Positions 1 to 5,533 of a stretch of 5,544 nt of DNA are shown here, in pieces. The notes below the pieces were generated by a model. The model was not told where the DNA came from. It was given only the letters and a program-made list of their open reading frames with translations, and searched no databases. Both the position numbers and the translations under genes were made by a program. The stretch covers positions 1 through 5,544 of the forward strand of contig JAFADM010000345.1 in NCBI GenBank assembly GCA_023424865.1. The letters run 5' to 3'. Within the stretch, counting starts at the first letter, position 1; each line of letters starts with the position of its first letter. This stretch comes from Bacillota bacterium (GTDB taxonomy: Bacteria; Bacillota_A; Clostridia; DSM-8532).

Positions 1-62
1 ATTTGATTGACAAGCTGAAGATAAATGGGGGTCTGGGATTCTCTGTCCACAACAAGCTGCAT
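1..62 (-). CDS. GntR-superfamily transcriptional regulator, N-terminal fragment (possibly MocR type); continues beyond the window
   Basis: Only the first 20 complete codons are inside the window; the gene runs off the left edge, so this is truncation by the window and not a broken gene. The start is ATG at 62-60, preceded by a strong Shine-Dalgarno AAGGAGG (77-71) with an 8-base spacer. The peptide begins MQLVVDRES and continues TPIYLQLVNQ. The 'DR-S-TPIYxQL--QI' pattern is typical of the first helix region of GntR winged-helix regulators, and the short beta-strand with Asp before it is common in MocR-type members, which carry a PLP aminotransferase-like effector domain. The GntR call rests on this short match; the MocR assignment is inference, since the helix-turn-helix and effector domain are not visible. 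It has its own promoter (127-155) with operator-like repeats, so autoregulation is plausible. An ordinary short GntR (YtrA or FadR type) remains possible. Confidence 0.72.
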   Translation of the reverse strand, partial: MQLVVDRESQTPIYLQLVNQ

Positions 63-107
63 GGTACCGGCCTCCTTGGAAAAGGTTTTTTCTTGTTTGG
101 GTTGGTC

Positions 108-123
108 ATTGGATGACTCCAAT
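108..123. promoter_or_regulatory. Inverted repeat ATTGGA-TGAC-TCCAAT at the regulator's transcription start
   Basis: ATTGGA (108-113) and TCCAAT (118-123) are perfect inverted arms separated by TGAC. The element covers the predicted +1 of the regulator promoter. Its right arm is shared with the CTCCAATT direct repeat at 117-124, so the two patterns may be one operator. In RNA it would also give a small 6-bp hairpin at the very 5' end of the transcript. A dimeric GntR-type repressor is a natural candidate ligand, but nothing here proves binding. Confidence 0.45.
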
Positions 124-164
124 TAGACTATATCCTTTTTACAATTTCCATTCAACCTCCAATT
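117..164. repeat. Direct repeat CTCCAATT x2, 40 bp apart, flanking the regulator promoter (candidate operator)
   Basis: CTCCAATT occurs exactly at 117-124 and again at 157-164 on the plus strand, a start-to-start distance of 40 bp, close to four helical turns. One copy covers the predicted transcription start just downstream of the -10 box; the other abuts the upstream side of the -35 box. The upstream copy is part of the palindrome CCAATTGG (159-166). Paired direct repeats on one face of the helix around their own or a neighbouring promoter are known for MocR-type regulators such as GabR. That this is the operator of the adjacent regulator is inference. Confidence 0.5.
127..155 (-). promoter_or_regulatory. 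Sigma-A-type promoter for the GntR-superfamily regulator
   Basis: On the minus strand, TTGAAT (155-150, 4 of 6 to TTGACA) and TATAGT (132-127, 5 of 6 to TATAAT) are separated by exactly 17 bases. The predicted transcription start is near 120, giving a leader of about 57 bases before the ATG at 62 with a strong Shine-Dalgarno. The spacer is A-rich (GTAAAAAGG). This is the best sigma-A-type match I found in the intergenic regions of the window. Confidence 0.68.
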
Positions 165-209
165 GGCTGAATTTCTACCCAACCAATCCAAAACCTGTTC
201 CCAGCCGGA

Positions 210-1727
210 TTAAACTATTTGAGGATTAATTCTGTTTTTTTCATTTTCGTAGGATCTCAGAGGGTGTTGAGCAGGCCCTTCAAGAATGTTTCCCTTATAG
301 TCGAAACGGGAGCCGTGGCAGGGGCAGTCCCAGGAGAGCTCCAGCTCGTTCCAGGTGAGCTCGCAGCCCATATGGGTGCAGGTAATATCCACAACAAAGG
401 CCTCTCCCCTTTCCTCCCGGTAATAGCCGCATCTTTTCCCGTTAACCATAATAATCCGGCCAACGCCCCGCTCCTCCGGAATGCCTTCGGAGCCCATCTT
501 AAGCTTTCCGCCGATAAGTTGAACCGCAACATCGGCATTTTCCTTAAGAAAGGCGACGGAAAAAATATCCCCCATGCGTTCCGTAGAATAAAGCTCCCGG
601 GCTTCCGAATCCTCGGAGAGAATCAGTCCGCTTACGGTAAGGGCTGCCGAGGTGCCGCAGGTCATGCCCCATTTGGAATAGCCTGTGGCGACAAAGATGT
701 TTGGAAAGCTGTCGCTTAAAACCCCGGCAAAGGGCAGGCTGTCTGCCGGATGGTAGTCCTGGGCCGACCAGCGGTAGGGGAACTCCTTAATGCCAAAATG
801 CTCCCGGCCAAAGTCCTCCAGCCGCCTGTAGTAGTCCTCCCCCTCCTTTTGATGGCCTACCTTATGGCTTTCACCGCTGAATAACAGCAGGTTTTCCTCC
901 TTGATAAGCCTTAAGGAACGGGTGGGATCCTCGATATTGATAAAATGAGCCTTGGGAAATTCACCTTCGTAGCGGCCTGCCACAATATAGGAGCGTTCCG
1001 GCTTTAGCCGTGCAAAAAAGAAATCCATGCCGTCGTAGCAGGGAAAATGGGATGCTATGACCACAGTGGATGCCTTTACTTGAATATCCTCACGTATCTT
1101 CAAGGTACAGACAGGCCCGGGCTCAAAGTCAATAACCTGAGCATTGGCATAGATTTTTACACCCATATTCAAGCATTGCTCACAAAGGGCATCCAGATAT
1201 TTCTTGGGATGAAACTGTGCCTGGTGATTGAGGCATACCGCTTTTTCCACCTTAAAGGGCAAGGGCACGGTATCGTGAAGGCTTACCTCCATACCGATTT
1301 TTTTGCACAGCTCGTATTCCCTCTCCACCGTGTCCACCTGATCCTGCTTTAAGGTATAAAGATAGGCCGGCAGCCTTTCAAAACCGCAATTTATCTCATG
1401 GCGGGCGCAGAGGGTTTCTATAAGCTCCAGGGCCTTTGCCTGGCTTTTATAATAAAGCGCGGCCTTATCCAGGCCATATTTTTTTTCAAGGATACCATAG
1501 ACAGGCCCATGCTGTACCGTGGCCTTGCCCGTATTGCGTCCGGTACTTCCCCAGCCGGGCTTGCCGGCATCCAGCACCACCGACTTAATCCCGTTTTTAG
1601 CCAGCAGATAAGCACAGGTAATCCCCGTAATACCTGCTCCGATAATTACCAAATCCGTCTCCAGATCTTTTTTAAGGCTGTCATAGCTTTTGCCTCTGGC
1701 ACTGTGTATCCAATAGGGCTCATTCAT
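210..1727 (-). CDS. FAD-dependent oxidoreductase with C-terminal Rieske [2Fe-2S] domain (YhfW-like)
   Basis: Predicted cytoplasmic redox protein of 505 residues; the substrate is unknown. The N-terminal DAO/DadA-type flavin domain starts with VIIGAGITG (GxGxxG at residues 30-35), followed by GSTGRNTGK (61-69), and ends with a GYSKWGMTCGT segment (about 349-359) typical of the C-terminal part of the FAD fold. The Rieske domain fills about residues 420-505: CTHMGC (Cys450, His452, Cys455), DCPCHGS (Cys468, Cys470, His471) and the GPA loop (484-486). All four cluster ligands and both cysteines of the usual Rieske disulfide are present. Domain order and length match Bacillus subtilis YhfW (about 509 residues), whose role is, to my knowledge, unsettled. 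No signal peptide or membrane segment is seen. The reading frame is open upstream to 1805, but the start at 1727 (MNEPYW) fits the ribosome-binding site and the family N-terminus. It lies after the terminator at 1808-1840, so it is probably not part of the importer operon. Confidence 0.9.
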   Translation of the reverse strand: MNEPYWIHSARGKSYDSLKKDLETDLVIIGAGITGITCAYLLAKNGIKSVVLDAGKPGWGSTGRNTGKATVQHGPVYGILEKKYGLDKAALYYKSQAKALELIETLCARHEINCGFERLPAYLYTLKQDQVDTVEREYELCKKIGMEVSLHDTVPLPFKVEKAVCLNHQAQFHPKKYLDALCEQCLNMGVKIYANAQVIDFEPGPVCTLKIREDIQVKASTVVIASHFPCYDGMDFFFARLKPERSYIVAGRYEGEFPKAHFINIEDPTRSLRLIKEENLLLFSGESHKVGHQKEGEDYYRRLEDFGREHFGIKEFPYRWSAQDYHPADSLPFAGVLSDSFPNIFVATGYSKWGMTCGTSAALTVSGLILSEDSEARELYSTERMGDIFSVAFLKENADVAVQLIGGKLKMGSEGIPEERGVGRIIMVNGKRCGYYREERGEAFVVDITCTHMGCELTWNELELSWDCPCHGSRFDYKGNILEGPAQHPLRSYENEKNRINPQIV

Positions 1728-1745
1728 CTTAGTCATTCCTTTCCG
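1728..1745 (-). promoter_or_regulatory. Ribosome-binding site deciding the start of the FAD/Rieske gene
   Basis: On the minus strand GGAAAGGA (1744-1737) ends 9 bases before the ATG at 1727. An in-frame ATG at 1736 follows this motif with no spacer, so it is less likely, although the GGAA part alone would give about 5 bases. The longest open frame, from 1805, would translate through this purine tract and has no good Shine-Dalgarno of its own. The 1727 start is therefore preferred, with 1736 as the alternative (three residues longer). Confidence 0.65.
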
Positions 1746-1777
1746 TTGGGATTTTTCTTTACCTTCCCAAAAGAGGA

Positions 1778-1805
1778 GTTTTAGCGGGTTATGGAAGGAA
1801 GGCAA
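1778..1805 (-). promoter_or_regulatory. Weak candidate promoter for the FAD/Rieske gene
   Basis: Minus-strand TTGCCT (1805-1800) and TAAAAC (1783-1778) each match the sigma-A consensus at 4 of 6 positions, with a 16-base spacer. The -35 box begins 2 bases past the terminator stem, and the predicted start near 1771 leaves a leader of about 44 bases. It is the best candidate I found in the gap. A weak promoter, or expression by read-through of the terminator, are both possible. Confidence 0.28.
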
Positions 1806-1807
1806 AG

Positions 1808-1840
1808 CTAAAGCCGCCGGAACAGATCCGGCGGCTTTAG
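1808..1840 (-). terminator. Intrinsic terminator of the ABC importer operon
   Basis: A perfect 13-bp stem, CTAAAGCCGCCGG (1808-1820) with CCGGCGGCTTTAG (1828-1840), encloses a 7-base loop. On the minus strand the GC-rich core (GCCGCCGG/CCGGCGGC) is followed by TTTAGCTTTG, an imperfect U-rich tail, while the complementary A residues precede it. It lies about 130 bases after the stop of the binding protein gene and before the FAD/Rieske gene. The palindrome could work on both strands, but no plus-strand gene needs it. The broken T-tract suggests some read-through is possible. Confidence 0.78.
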
Positions 1841-1917
1841 TATGTCCTTATGTATAAATATTAACCTTTTACCTTCTTTTTTCTATCTAGAGCGGCTTTG
1901 CCCGCAACCTAATTGGA

Positions 1918-1958
1918 GAGAAGCGCCGATAAAAATATTTGTTTTATTGACGCTTCTC
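1918..1958 (-). other. Stem-loop just after the binding protein gene
   Basis: GAGAAGCG (minus 1958-1951) pairs perfectly with CGCTTCTC (1925-1918). Inside it a second A/T helix (ATAAAA with TTTTAT) can form beyond a 3x3 internal loop. The hairpin begins 12 bases after the stop codon at 1971. What follows (TCCAATTAGG) is not a U-tract, so it is not a classical terminator by itself. It may stabilise the 3' end of the binding protein message, with the true terminator further on at 1808-1840. Confidence 0.45.
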
Positions 1959-1970
1959 AGCGATAAGGCA

Positions 1971-3533
1971 CTAATTGCCTTTTGCTGCAAGCCATGCGTC
2001 AAACTGAGTCTGCATCTCTGCAATAACCTTATCCACACCGGCAGCCTTCATGTCGCTTTCGAAACGGCTGAGAATCAAATCGGGATCCTGAGAACCTGTA
2101 AAGAGCTGCTTGTAGAAGGTCTGAACAACGTCTTTAGAGGAAGCGATTTCATTGGCAACCTTCGTGCTGTCGAATACGAAGCCCAGATTGTTAAGGGGCA
2201 GACCCTTAGCGTTGTACTCAATAAACTGATTCCACTTTTCAGGATCCTCGGTTTCAAGGAGGAAATCCTTGAACTGGTCACCGAAGCGCCATCCGCCGGC
2301 TGACTTATAGCCGCTGTTTTCAATGGGACGGATAACGTTTTCTGAAACCTTGGTGTAATGTACATTCTCAACACCGTAGTTCATAAGGTTCTTGAGGTTC
2401 TTGTCGGTATAGAGCATTTCGATGAACTGGAAGGCTCTTTCGGGGTTTTTGGAGCCTGCGGGAATAGCCAGCATAGCACCGTCGGACTCTCTGTTGGACA
2501 TAACGATGGGGGTAAGGTTGACCTCGGTCCATTCAACACCTGTCTGAAGGGTCATTTCAGCACCCTTACCGGGCTTCATGGGAGCGACAAAGCAGAAATA
2601 CTTGCCTGTGCTCATTTCAGCGCTGAAATTGTCCTGAGTGGCAGCGTCCTTATGGATGTAGCCCTTCTGATAGTATTCTCTTACCTGCTTGTACTGAGCG
2701 ACGGCTTCAGGAGCAAGGAACTGGTTGATGACCTTGGTATCCCTGTTATCCGGATAAAGGGCGCCGGGAACGTCGTCATTGCTTAAATTGTTCCAGTCCA
2801 GAAGGTGCCAGGGAGCATCCATCTGAACAGCCAGCAGAGGTGTTACACCGGGCTTTTCGGCCAGGATTTTGTCAAAATAGGGCTCCAGGTCGGAAAGCTG
2901 TGTGATCTTGGTTACATCAATATTGTATTCCTTAACCAAGTCGGTTTTGAGCAGGAGGCCCCAGTTATGAGCCTTTTCCTTGTTGGCGGGCAAAGCGTAA
3001 TTGGTGGCTACCTTCTTGCCGTTGGTCTCAACAAAAATCTGAGTGGCATTAAGGAAGTCGGTTCCAAGTACCTGTTCAATGGCAGGGTATTTTTCAAGGT
3101 ATTCGTTCAGGGCCTTGAAATTGCCTGCAGCCGCATTGGTACGGAAGTCAGCCGCCCAGTTTGAGGTGAACACGATATCGATGGGATCACCTGCCGACAG
3201 CATGGGGTTGATTTTCGGGGTATAGGTATCGCCCCAGCCGAAGTTCTCATATTTAAGTGTTATATTAAGCTTATCTTTTAAGTATTCTGCAGCAGCGGTG
3301 GTAATAGCTGACATATCCTGACTGTCGCCTACGGCGTAGAAGGTGAGTTCAACGGTTTTCTCGGGGACACTTGAGGTGGGTGTGGGGGTTGCTGTAGGCG
3401 TGCTGGAAGCCTGGGATGGAGTGGGTGTTGAGGTTGCGGGATTGACAGTGGTCTGTCCGCAGCCTGAGAGAACAAGCGCCAGGCAACACACAGCGGCAAT
3501 CCCTCTGGTGAAAAGACACCTTAACTTTTTCAT
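1971..3533 (-). CDS. Extracellular solute-binding lipoprotein of a CUT1 carbohydrate ABC importer (LplA-like, DUF3502-type C-terminus)
   Basis: Surface-anchored receptor of 520 residues that should capture a sugar or oligosaccharide and pass it to the two permeases encoded upstream. The N-terminus has a basic MKKLR start, a hydrophobic core and a lipobox LSGC, with the lipidated Cys at residue 25. A Pro/Thr/Ser-rich spacer (about 32-57, TPTPSQASSTPTATPTPTSS) tethers the binding domain, which starts near VELTFYAVGD. The C-terminal part, from GFVFD (451-455) through KAAGVDKVIAEMQTQFDAW, matches the DUF3502-type end of LplA-like binding proteins. The length fits that group. The start at 3533 is fixed by AGGAGG (3546-3541) with a 7-base spacer. 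The gene follows the second permease by 50 bases and is last in the operon, with hairpins on both sides. The family places it in carbohydrate uptake; the actual substrate cannot be read from the sequence. Confidence 0.93.
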   Translation of the reverse strand: MKKLRCLFTRGIAAVCCLALVLSGCGQTTVNPATSTPTPSQASSTPTATPTPTSSVPEKTVELTFYAVGDSQDMSAITTAAAEYLKDKLNITLKYENFGWGDTYTPKINPMLSAGDPIDIVFTSNWAADFRTNAAAGNFKALNEYLEKYPAIEQVLGTDFLNATQIFVETNGKKVATNYALPANKEKAHNWGLLLKTDLVKEYNIDVTKITQLSDLEPYFDKILAEKPGVTPLLAVQMDAPWHLLDWNNLSNDDVPGALYPDNRDTKVINQFLAPEAVAQYKQVREYYQKGYIHKDAATQDNFSAEMSTGKYFCFVAPMKPGKGAEMTLQTGVEWTEVNLTPIVMSNRESDGAMLAIPAGSKNPERAFQFIEMLYTDKNLKNLMNYGVENVHYTKVSENVIRPIENSGYKSAGGWRFGDQFKDFLLETEDPEKWNQFIEYNAKGLPLNNLGFVFDSTKVANEIASSKDVVQTFYKQLFTGSQDPDLILSRFESDMKAAGVDKVIAEMQTQFDAWLAAKGN

Positions 3534-3556
3534 GATCGTTCCTCCTAATTTTTTAT

Positions 3557-3580
3557 ATGATCCGGAAATACCGGCATCAT
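3557..3580 (-). other. Intercistronic stem-loop between second permease and binding protein genes
   Basis: On the minus strand ATGATGCCGG, loop TATTT, then CCGGATCAT form a 9-bp stem with one bulged G. It begins 3 bases after the permease stop codon and is followed by ATATAAAAAATTAGGAGG, that is, an unstructured A/T stretch leading into the Shine-Dalgarno of the binding protein gene. There is no U-tract, so it is not a terminator. Such hairpins can block 3' exonucleases or mark processing sites and so separate the levels of permease and binding protein mRNA; that role here is inference. Confidence 0.45.
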
Positions 3581-3583
3581 TCT

Positions 3584-4495
3584 TCAGCCTTTCACCGCGC
3601 CAATGGTCAGGCCTTTTATGAAATACTTCTGGAAGAAACCGTAGGCAAAGATAATGGGGCCAATAGAGACAATGGCTATAGCCATGCGTGAGCTTTCGCT
3701 GGGAAGATCCGCAAGAACCTTTCCTGCTTCCGAGAAGTTGGCGCTTCCGCTTGTGAGAAACTGGATGCTGGAAAGAGTTTGATACATGAGATACTGAATG
3801 TTGAACAATTCACGGTCGGTAACAAAGACCAGGGGCAGCCACCAGTCGTTCCAGTAGCCAAGGCAGCAGAACAGGCCAATGGTGGCGAGCCCTGGTTTAA
3901 GTAGAGGGAGTACTATGGTAAAAAAGGTTCGGAATTCACCTGCTCCGTCAATTTTAGCCGACTCGATGATGGATTCGGGAACAGTTGTTTTAATAAAGGT
4001 CCGCATAATCATGACGTACCAGGCGTTCATAAGGTAAGGGAAAATGAGAATCCAGATGGTTCTTCTAATGGTAAACAGCTGGGAATAAACCATAACCCAT
4101 GGAACCAACCCACCTCCGAAAATCATGGTAAAGTAGGCCAGGAAGGAAAATATGCCCCGATAGCGGAAGCTGCTCCTGGAGAGCGGATAGGCGTAAAGTG
4201 TAATAACGGACACACTTAGGATGGTACCCACAAGGGTCACCAGTATGGATACGCCATAGGCATGGATAATGGCATCACCGGCACTTAATATGTAATCGTA
4301 GGCTTCCAGGCTGAACTTTTTGGGTATCAGGCTGTAGCCTGACAAAAGAATTTCCTTTTCATCGGTAAAGGAAATGGCAGTGACCAGAATAATGGGCAAA
4401 AGGCAGATCAGGGCCAATGCCACAAAGAGCAGGTGGATGAGCACTCGGCTCAAAATACTGGCTTCATCATAGGTGCGGTAGGATTTATGCTTCAT
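3584..4495 (-). CDS. Carbohydrate ABC transporter permease, MalG/LplC/YtcP-like (CUT1)
   Basis: Inner-membrane channel subunit of 303 residues that pairs with the permease encoded just upstream. It shows about six hydrophobic segments (roughly 15-41, 78-104, 115-138, 145-165, 190-213 and 268-290). The cytoplasmic EAA loop that docks the ATPase reads PESIIESAKIDGAGEFRTFF and then ends in LPLLKP (173-201), with the conserved Glu178, Asp183 and Gly184. The C-terminus QKYFIKGLTIGAVKG is the standard ending of this family. The start at 4495 is supported by a near-perfect AAGGAGGT (4508-4501) with a 5-base spacer. The gap to the upstream permease is 32 bases, so the two are surely cotranscribed and probably translated in similar amounts. 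The length is normal, and no frameshift or missing motif is seen. Confidence 0.94.
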   Translation of the reverse strand: MKHKSYRTYDEASILSRVLIHLLFVALALICLLPIILVTAISFTDEKEILLSGYSLIPKKFSLEAYDYILSAGDAIIHAYGVSILVTLVGTILSVSVITLYAYPLSRSSFRYRGIFSFLAYFTMIFGGGLVPWVMVYSQLFTIRRTIWILIFPYLMNAWYVMIMRTFIKTTVPESIIESAKIDGAGEFRTFFTIVLPLLKPGLATIGLFCCLGYWNDWWLPLVFVTDRELFNIQYLMYQTLSSIQFLTSGSANFSEAGKVLADLPSESSRMAIAIVSIGPIIFAYGFFQKYFIKGLTIGAVKG

Positions 4496-4527
4496 AAAAG
4501 ACCTCCTTCAGGGATAGCGGCCGTCCT

Positions 4528-5448
4528 TTAAAACAGGGCCTTGTCTTTGTCGATTTTCCTTACAACATAATTAGCTGTGAATACGGTAATGCAGCCCACA
4601 ATGGCCTGATAGAGGCCCGCTGCGGCGGACATGCCCACATTATTGGTATTTCGAAGGGCACGGAACACATAGGTGTCAATAACATCCGTCACATCATAGA
4701 GAGAACCCATGTTTCTCGGAACATTGAAGAACAGTCCGAAGTCGGCATTGAAAATGCGTCCAACCGCTAACAGCGTTAATATAATCATCAGGGGCTTTAA
4801 AAGGGGCAGGGTGATATGCCGTATCATTTGGATCTTTCTGGCCCCGTCAATGGCGGCAGCCTCGTAATATTCGCCGTCGATGCCTGCAATGGCTGCCATG
4901 TAAACCACCATGTTGTAACCTGTATATTTCCATAATTGGAAGAATGTTAGAATAAATGGCCAGTACTTCGTTTCAAAGTACCAATTCACAGGTTCAAGCC
5001 CCATGGGCAACAGGATGGATTTGTTAATGAATCCGCTATCAAAGCTGAAAAAAGAATAGGCCAGATAGCTTACCACAATCCAGGACAGAAAGTAGGGTAA
5101 GAAAATGATACTTTGGTAGAGCTTACTGAACACCTTTGTTTTAAGCTCATTGATGGCAATGGCCAGCATAACGGGAATAATCAGTCCCAGGATAATGAAC
5201 ACCAGATTGTAAAGGATGGTGTTGCGGGTAACGTTGAAGGCATTGGGGGTTTTAAAGAAGAATTCGAAGTTTGTTAATCCGATGAATTCGCTGGTCACAA
5301 GGCTTTTCAAAAAATTGCCGTTGAGCCTGTAGCGCTGAAAAGCCATGACGACACCCATCATGGGTATGTAGTTGTTAATGAGGAGAACAAAGGCCCCCGG
5401 GAGCAACATAAAGAAGAAGGGCAGGTTACTGCTAAAGCGTCGTTTCAT
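4528..5448 (-). CDS. Sugar ABC transporter permease, MalF/LplB-like (CUT1)
   Basis: Inner-membrane channel subunit of 306 residues and the first gene of the importer operon visible here. The N-terminal segment (FFFMLLPGAFVLLINNYIPM, about 11-30, then a GVVMAFQRYRL stretch) is characteristic of LplB-type permeases, which lack the extra N-terminal helices of enteric MalF. About six membrane segments are seen (near 11-36, 75-98, 111-135, 163-190, 216-232 and 272-293). The EAA loop EYYEAAAIDGARKIQMIRHI followed by TLPLLKP (193-219) has Glu196, Asp201 and Gly202 intact and is the expected contact for the ATPase. The start at 5448 follows AAAGGTG (5462-5456) with a 7-base spacer, a weaker site than those of the two downstream genes. 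No ATPase gene accompanies it; a shared MsmX/UgpC-type ATPase is the usual partner in this class. Confidence 0.94.
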   Translation of the reverse strand: MKRRFSSNLPFFFMLLPGAFVLLINNYIPMMGVVMAFQRYRLNGNFLKSLVTSEFIGLTNFEFFFKTPNAFNVTRNTILYNLVFIILGLIIPVMLAIAINELKTKVFSKLYQSIIFLPYFLSWIVVSYLAYSFFSFDSGFINKSILLPMGLEPVNWYFETKYWPFILTFFQLWKYTGYNMVVYMAAIAGIDGEYYEAAAIDGARKIQMIRHITLPLLKPLMIILTLLAVGRIFNADFGLFFNVPRNMGSLYDVTDVIDTYVFRALRNTNNVGMSAAAGLYQAIVGCITVFTANYVVRKIDKDKALF

Positions 5449-5480
5449 TGTCTCACACCTTTATACAAGCTTTGTTGTTA

Positions 5481-5533
5481 AGACCCGGGACAGGCTACAG
5501 CCGCAGCCGCATCAGGTCTATGCATTAAGCATA
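5481..5533 (-). promoter_or_regulatory. Leader region of the importer operon with two small inverted repeats
   Basis: The 96 bases upstream of the first permease hold two symmetric elements. TATGC-ATTAA-GCATA (5519-5533) has perfect 5-base arms and looks like a possible operator. AGACC (5481-5485) and GGTCT (5515-5519) can close a larger hairpin that contains GGC-TACA-GCC (5493-5502). I found no convincing -35/-10 pair within the window, so the promoter may lie beyond the right edge or upstream genes may belong to the same operon. The functional meaning of the repeats is inference. Confidence 0.3.

Noticed and set aside
162..187. Possible terminator after the FAD/Rieske gene (ATTGGTTG paired with CAGCCAAT on the minus strand)
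   Set aside because: The stem is short, contains a G-U wobble, has a 10-base loop and is followed by TGGAGGTTG rather than a U-tract. I see no clear intrinsic terminator between 210 and the regulator promoter.
219..1784. Plus-strand open frames (219-719, 1047-1352, 1398-1784) opposite the FAD/Rieske gene
   Set aside because: They lie antisense to a gene with clear catalytic motifs, encode no recognisable domain and lack convincing ribosome-binding sites. The same applies to the plus-strand frames between 1842 and 3621 and to the minus-strand frames at 257-538, 1418-1615, 2075-2374 and 3676-3879.
1728..1805. N-terminal extension of the FAD/Rieske protein from the ATG at 1805
   Set aside because: The extension would encode 26 residues that translate the purine-rich Shine-Dalgarno region, has no good ribosome-binding site of its own, overlaps the edge of the terminator and candidate promoter, and the family N-terminus begins at MNEPYW.
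1841..1908. Minus-strand TATACA or TAGAAA boxes between the two 3' hairpins as promoters for the FAD/Rieske gene
   Set aside because: Neither has an acceptable -35 partner, and both lie upstream of the strong terminator at 1808-1840.
5460..5465. TATAAA as a -10 box for the importer operon
   Set aside because: It overlaps the Shine-Dalgarno of the first permease, would leave a leader of only a few bases, and has no -35 box 16-18 bases upstream.
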